The position numbers and the translations under genes were made by a program. Under the pieces are notes generated by a model. The model was not told where the DNA came from. It did no database searches and saw nothing but the letters and a program-made list of their open reading frames with translations. This document shows positions 14,154 to 15,258 of a stretch of 15,258 nt of DNA, one piece after another (the first letter of the stretch is position 1; each line of letters begins with the position of its first letter). The stretch spans positions 1 through 15,258 of the forward strand of contig JADHTP010000046.1 in assembly GCA_016784945.1 (NCBI GenBank). Direction: 5' to 3'. The DNA comes from Deltaproteobacteria bacterium (lineage in GTDB: Bacteria; Myxococcota_A; UBA9042; DTJE01).

Positions 14154-15258
14154 AGTCTGCGATCCACGGTTTCGTGACGCTGGCCCTGTGCGTGGCCGCT
14201 TCGTCGCCGGCGCGCGCGGAAACGGTTGTATTGAACGACCCCAGGGGGGACGACCATGGCCCCGGCACCTACATCCACCCCGCCACGGACGGGTTCCGTC
14301 CCGGCACCTTCGACCTGACTCGGCTCACCCTCGAAAGAACCGGCCGGGGGGTAACGGTCACGGCGACCTTTGCCGCATCCCCCCAGGCCGTGCGGATCCG
14401 GTCCAACCGGGACGACCCCGGCCAGGATGCGTTCATGCCCATGGTGGACATCTACGTGGCCGCCGGGCCGGCCCCGGGGACGGGACACCGGGACCTGCTG
14501 CCGGGACGCCGGGTGCGCCCGTCGGGTGGGTACGGCTGGGACCAGGCGGTGGTGATCAGCGCCACGCCCGACCGTCTCAGGACCCACTATGCCCGGGTGG
14601 CACCCGATTTGGCGGCCGACACCTGCTTTCCACTGGGCGCCCGCGTGGTGGGACGTAACCTGCGGGTCTTCGTACCCGGGCGCTGCCTGCCCGCGGACCT
14701 GTCAAAGTCCCTGTTCCTGGTGCTGGTGTCGGGACTGGGACCAGGCGCCGGTCTGGGCCGTTTCCTCATGGCTGACGGCGAAACCCCGCGGCCCGAGGCA
14801 GGCGATCCCTACATCCGCGAGGTCGGGCCCAACGCGGGCCTGTGCAACATCTGGGAGGACGGCGTGGGCCGAAGCCCCTGCACCTTCGGGGGATGTCGGC
14901 CCTGCGGCTGGCACCCGTGGGTGCTGGACGCCATCGTCCCCGAAGGACTCCGCCAGGAAGCCCTCCTGGCGGACTACAGCAAGAAGGACGATCGGCTGGC
15001 CGCCCTGCCCTTCGTGGACGTCCGGGGCCGTTCCGCGTCCCCGATGGGAACGGGGAAGAACGCCGCACCAGCACCGGCCACCGAACCCCGACACCCTGTG
15101 GTGTCGACCCGCAAGCGACAGATCACCATCCGGGTCAAGGACGGTATTGCGGCCGGAACCCTGGGGGCGCTGGTGTGCCCGGGCGACAAACCCGGCGGCA
15201 CCGTGGTGGTGCGAGGCATGGTGGCGGGATTCACGGTTCTGGAGAAGGTGGGTGACTA
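14150..15258 (+). CDS. Secreted glucodextranase-C/DOMON-like protein, 3' end missing
   Basis: The frame is open to the window end, showing 369 residues and no stop. It has a Sec signal peptide (MKSAIHGF, hydrophobic core, ASSPARA then Glu). The mature protein starts VVLNDPRGDDHGPGTYIHPA and GTFDLTRLTLERTG, the signature of the C-terminal glucodextranase domain, a beta-sandwich found on secreted glucan enzymes and alone in many envelope proteins. Further matches are MVDIYVAAG and GWDQAVVIS. Next comes a Cys-rich piece (residues about 231-251: LCNIWEDG, CTFGGCRPCGW) and a Pro/Ala-rich linker near residue 305. A second domain then begins (TITIRVKDG-like, KQITIRVKD read as RQITIRVKD...GTVVVRGMVAGF) and is cut by the edge. 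It is coupled by ATGA to the lamin-tail gene. Glucan binding is plausible but unproven. Confidence 0.85.
   Translation, partial: MKSAIHGFVTLALCVAASSPARAETVVLNDPRGDDHGPGTYIHPATDGFRPGTFDLTRLTLERTGRGVTVTATFAASPQAVRIRSNRDDPGQDAFMPMVDIYVAAGPAPGTGHRDLLPGRRVRPSGGYGWDQAVVISATPDRLRTHYARVAPDLAADTCFPLGARVVGRNLRVFVPGRCLPADLSKSLFLVLVSGLGPGAGLGRFLMADGETPRPEAGDPYIREVGPNAGLCNIWEDGVGRSPCTFGGCRPCGWHPWVLDAIVPEGLRQEALLADYSKKDDRLAALPFVDVRGRSASPMGTGKNAAPAPATEPRHPVVSTRKRQITIRVKDGIAAGTLGALVCPGDKPGGTVVVRGMVAGFTVLEKVGD

Overview
The window is a GC-rich stretch of a bacterial chromosome, densely packed with genes, and most likely comes from Myxococcota (the former deltaproteobacteria) or a close relative. That placement rests on protein style. 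Lipoproteins start with Asp/Gly-rich linkers after the lipobox. One lamin-tail lipoprotein carries a myxococcal cysteine-rich disulfide repeat (about 13530-13628). An orphan SigR-like ECF sigma factor and a ceramidase also fit. No rRNA, tRNA, CRISPR array, insertion sequence or phage integrase was seen.

Left part (1-5189, + strand): the 3' end of a membrane protein, possibly the last part of an RND permease. It is followed by an HpnN-like MMPL/RND transporter, a PhnD-like periplasmic binding protein joined to it by an ATGA overlap, a TPR-like (TatT-like) lipoprotein, and xseB, the small subunit of exodeoxyribonuclease VII. The first four look like an envelope transport unit. The binding protein has no ABC permease or ATPase beside it.

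Middle (5259-7298, + strand): a lipoprotein that keeps all the expected metal-binding and catalytic motifs of neutral ceramidases. It converges with, and overlaps by 26 bp, the end of a minus-strand operon.

Minus-strand operon (11831 down to 7273): an unrecognised 270-aa Met/Pro-rich protein, a PAAR spike-tip protein, a soluble histidine kinase with no sensor domain, a DUF4912 protein, a GH57 alpha-glucan branching enzyme and a DUF1284 Cys-rich protein. The last four are chained by three 4-base ATGA overlaps. The first two sit 10 nt apart, and the kinase starts 7 nt after the PAAR stop. A secretion-spike component, a signalling protein and glycogen-type metabolism in one transcript is the most unusual feature of the window.

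Right part (11986-15258, + strand): the ECF sigma factor diverges from that operon across a 154-bp region holding two perfect 11-bp direct repeats and promoter-like elements. After a spacer with GCCAATC tandem repeats come the lamin-tail lipoprotein and, by ATGA overlap, a secreted glucodextranase-C/DOMON-like protein that runs off the window end.

All family names come from reading motifs by eye. No database search was run.
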